Shown here: piece by piece, positions 13,655-14,690 of the stretch
How positions within the stretch are numbered: the first letter of the stretch is position 1
How the letters are laid out: the number at the start of each line of letters is the position of its first letter
From: Micromonospora chokoriensis
Lineage (GTDB): Bacteria > Actinomycetota > Actinomycetes > Mycobacteriales > Micromonosporaceae
Direction: 5' to 3'
Assembly: GCF_000718555.1 (NCBI RefSeq)
Contig: NZ_JOAN01000039.1
Coordinates: 1 to 14,690, forward strand
Length of the DNA: 14,690 nt
The notes under the pieces: generated by a model
What the model was told of the DNA's origin: nothing
Database searches by the model: none
What the model saw: the letters and a program-made list of their open reading frames with translations, nothing else
Program-made: the position numbers and the translations under genes

Positions 13655-14671
13655 GTGACCCAGACCCCGACCCGGCCGACCGTGCGTCGGCGTCCCACGA
13701 TGGTCGACGTGGCCCGGCGGGCCGACGTCAGCCTGAAGACGGTCTCCCGGGTCGTCAATGACGAGCCGGTGGGACAGGAGTTGGTCGGCCGGGTGCTGGC
13801 CGCCATAGCCGAGCTGGGCTTCCGGCGCAACGACATCGCTCGTAACCTGCGCTCCCGGCAGCTCAACGCGACCGTCGGGCTGCTGATCGAGGAGATCGCC
13901 AACCCGTTCTACGCGACCATCGCCAGCGTCGCCGCCGAGATCGCCGCCGCCCACGGCACCATGCTGATCACCGCGTCGTCGGAGGAGGACCCGGAGCGGG
14001 AACGCGCCCTGCTCCAGGACTTCACCCAGCGCCGGGTCGACGGCCTACTGGTGGTGCCGGCGGGCCTCGACCACTCGTTCCTGCGTCGTGAGGTCGAGCT
14101 GGGCATGCCGGTGGTGTTCCTGGACCGGCCGCCGCAGGGGTTGCAAGCCGACGCCGTGCTGTTGGACAACCGGGGTGGCAGCCACGCCGGAGTCGGCGCG
14201 CTGCTCGACGACGGGCACCGACGGGTGGGCCTCCTGCTCGGCGCGCCGAGCGTGCCCACCATGCGTGAGCGGCTGGCCGGGGCACGGGCGGCGCTGGACG
14301 CCGCCGGGGTCGAACCAGACGAGTCGCTGGTCCGCGAGCGGCTCATCGCTCCGGAGGAGGCCGGGCGGGCGGTCGCCGCACTGCTCGACCTTCCGGACCC
14401 GCCCACCGCGTTCTTCTGCGCCAACAACCGGCTCACCGTCGGCGCCCTCCAGGAGCTGCATCGACGGGGCAGTGACGCCGCGCTTGTCGGCTTCGACGAC
14501 TTCGAGCTGGCCCACCTGATGCCCCGGCCGCTGACCGTCGTCGCGTACGACACCCGGGAGCTGGCAAGAGTCGCGACCGAGCGCCTGTTCCAACGGGTAG
14601 CCGGCGACGACACTCCCCCGTCCACAACAGTCCTCCCCACCAGACTGCTCAACCGAGGCCTAACCCCCTAA
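13655..14671 (+). CDS. LacI-family transcriptional regulator, 338 aa
   Basis: DNA-binding regulator. The helix-turn-helix is at about residues 15-35 (TMVDVARRADVSLKTVSRVVN), followed by a hinge region with IARNLRSRQ. The periplasmic-binding-protein-like effector domain starts at VGLLIEEIANPFY and keeps typical family elements (RRVDGLLVVPAG, FLDRPP, FFCANNRLTVGAL and the late VGFDDFELA). GTG 13655 has GGAGG 8 nt upstream; a GTG at 13640 would add five residues but overlaps that site. Third gene of the operon, 27 nt after the flavoprotein, so it may autoregulate via the palindrome at 11021-11036. LacI proteins usually sense sugars, which is odd beside thiol-type enzymes, so the target could also lie beyond the right edge or elsewhere. 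The gene is complete, ending in TAA. Confidence 0.95.
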   Translation: MTQTPTRPTVRRRPTMVDVARRADVSLKTVSRVVNDEPVGQELVGRVLAAIAELGFRRNDIARNLRSRQLNATVGLLIEEIANPFYATIASVAAEIAAAHGTMLITASSEEDPERERALLQDFTQRRVDGLLVVPAGLDHSFLRREVELGMPVVFLDRPPQGLQADAVLLDNRGGSHAGVGALLDDGHRRVGLLLGAPSVPTMRERLAGARAALDAAGVEPDESLVRERLIAPEEAGRAVAALLDLPDPPTAFFCANNRLTVGALQELHRRGSDAALVGFDDFELAHLMPRPLTVVAYDTRELARVATERLFQRVAGDDTPPSTTVLPTRLLNRGLTP

Positions 14672-14690
14672 CCCCGCCCCGCCCCGCCCC
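14659..14690. repeat. CCTAACCC and CCCCG tandem tract at the right edge
   Basis: Two tandem CCTAACCC units (14659-14674) span the end of the LacI gene and its stop. They run into 19 nt of CCCCG repeats (14672-14690, three units plus CCCC) that may continue past the window. The minus strand carries many G4 runs with 1-nt loops and should form a very stable G-quadruplex. Confidence 0.7.

Noticed and set aside
11939..13954. 671-codon open frame on the minus strand across the ligase, flavoprotein and LacI genes
   Set aside because: It spans three convincing plus-strand genes and their gaps; its His/Arg/Gly-rich translation is a codon-bias shadow.
1..14690. Mobile element, defence island, CRISPR array or biosynthetic gene cluster
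   Set aside because: No transposase, integrase, terminal repeats, spaced repeats, nuclease/helicase defence genes or PKS/NRPS/terpene/RiPP core genes are present; codon use looks even throughout.

Overview
The window is very G+C-rich chromosomal DNA. Third codon positions are almost all G or C, GTG and TTG starts are frequent, and long shadow reading frames run antisense to the real genes. Gene content (large secreted subtilase, Gfo/Idh oxidoreductase, DedA, a short YidC paralogue, a CoA-disulfide-reductase-like flavoprotein, LacI regulators) fits an actinomycete. The protein wording reminds me most of Micromonosporaceae such as Micromonospora; that placement is inference, with no marker gene to prove it. 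I see no rRNA, tRNA, CRISPR array, transposase, phage gene or attachment site.

Layout from left to right. 6-911 (-) is a Gfo/Idh/MocA oxidoreductase. 1118-1931 (+) is an overlapping pair of small four-helix membrane proteins of unknown function. 1990-2748 (-) is a FabG-like short-chain dehydrogenase. 2919-6632 (+) is a 1237-residue secreted subtilisin-family protease. 6712-8364 (-) is a GH13 enzyme of the trehalose-synthase-like type, divergent from 8422-9036 (+), a DUF1349 protein. 9107-9778 (+) is a DedA membrane protein. 9785-10531 (-) and 10632-10925 (-) are a short YidC/Oxa1 insertase and a small membrane-anchored protein, probably co-transcribed. 11079-14671 (+) is a tight three-gene set: a YbdK/GCS2-type carboxylate-amine ligase, a CoA-disulfide-reductase-like flavoprotein and a LacI-family regulator.

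Transcription units alternate in direction. All three convergent junctions (1937-1972, 6642-6697, 9748-9774) carry strong perfect or near-perfect hairpins that probably act as two-way terminators. The divergent gaps carry promoter-like and operator-like elements: a TACTA/TAGTA inverted repeat over a -10 at 1071-1091, direct repeats upstream of the subtilase, and a 16-bp near-palindrome upstream of the ligase operon. Several starts look leaderless (a TANNNT box 6-7 nt before the start codon).

Most of this is ordinary housekeeping or accessory chromosome, and I do not see a clear new defence or mobile system. The parts most worth attention are the ligase / disulfide-reductase / LacI set with its candidate operator, and the YidC paralogue with its small partner. 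A telomere-like, G-quadruplex-prone tract at the right edge also deserves a look.
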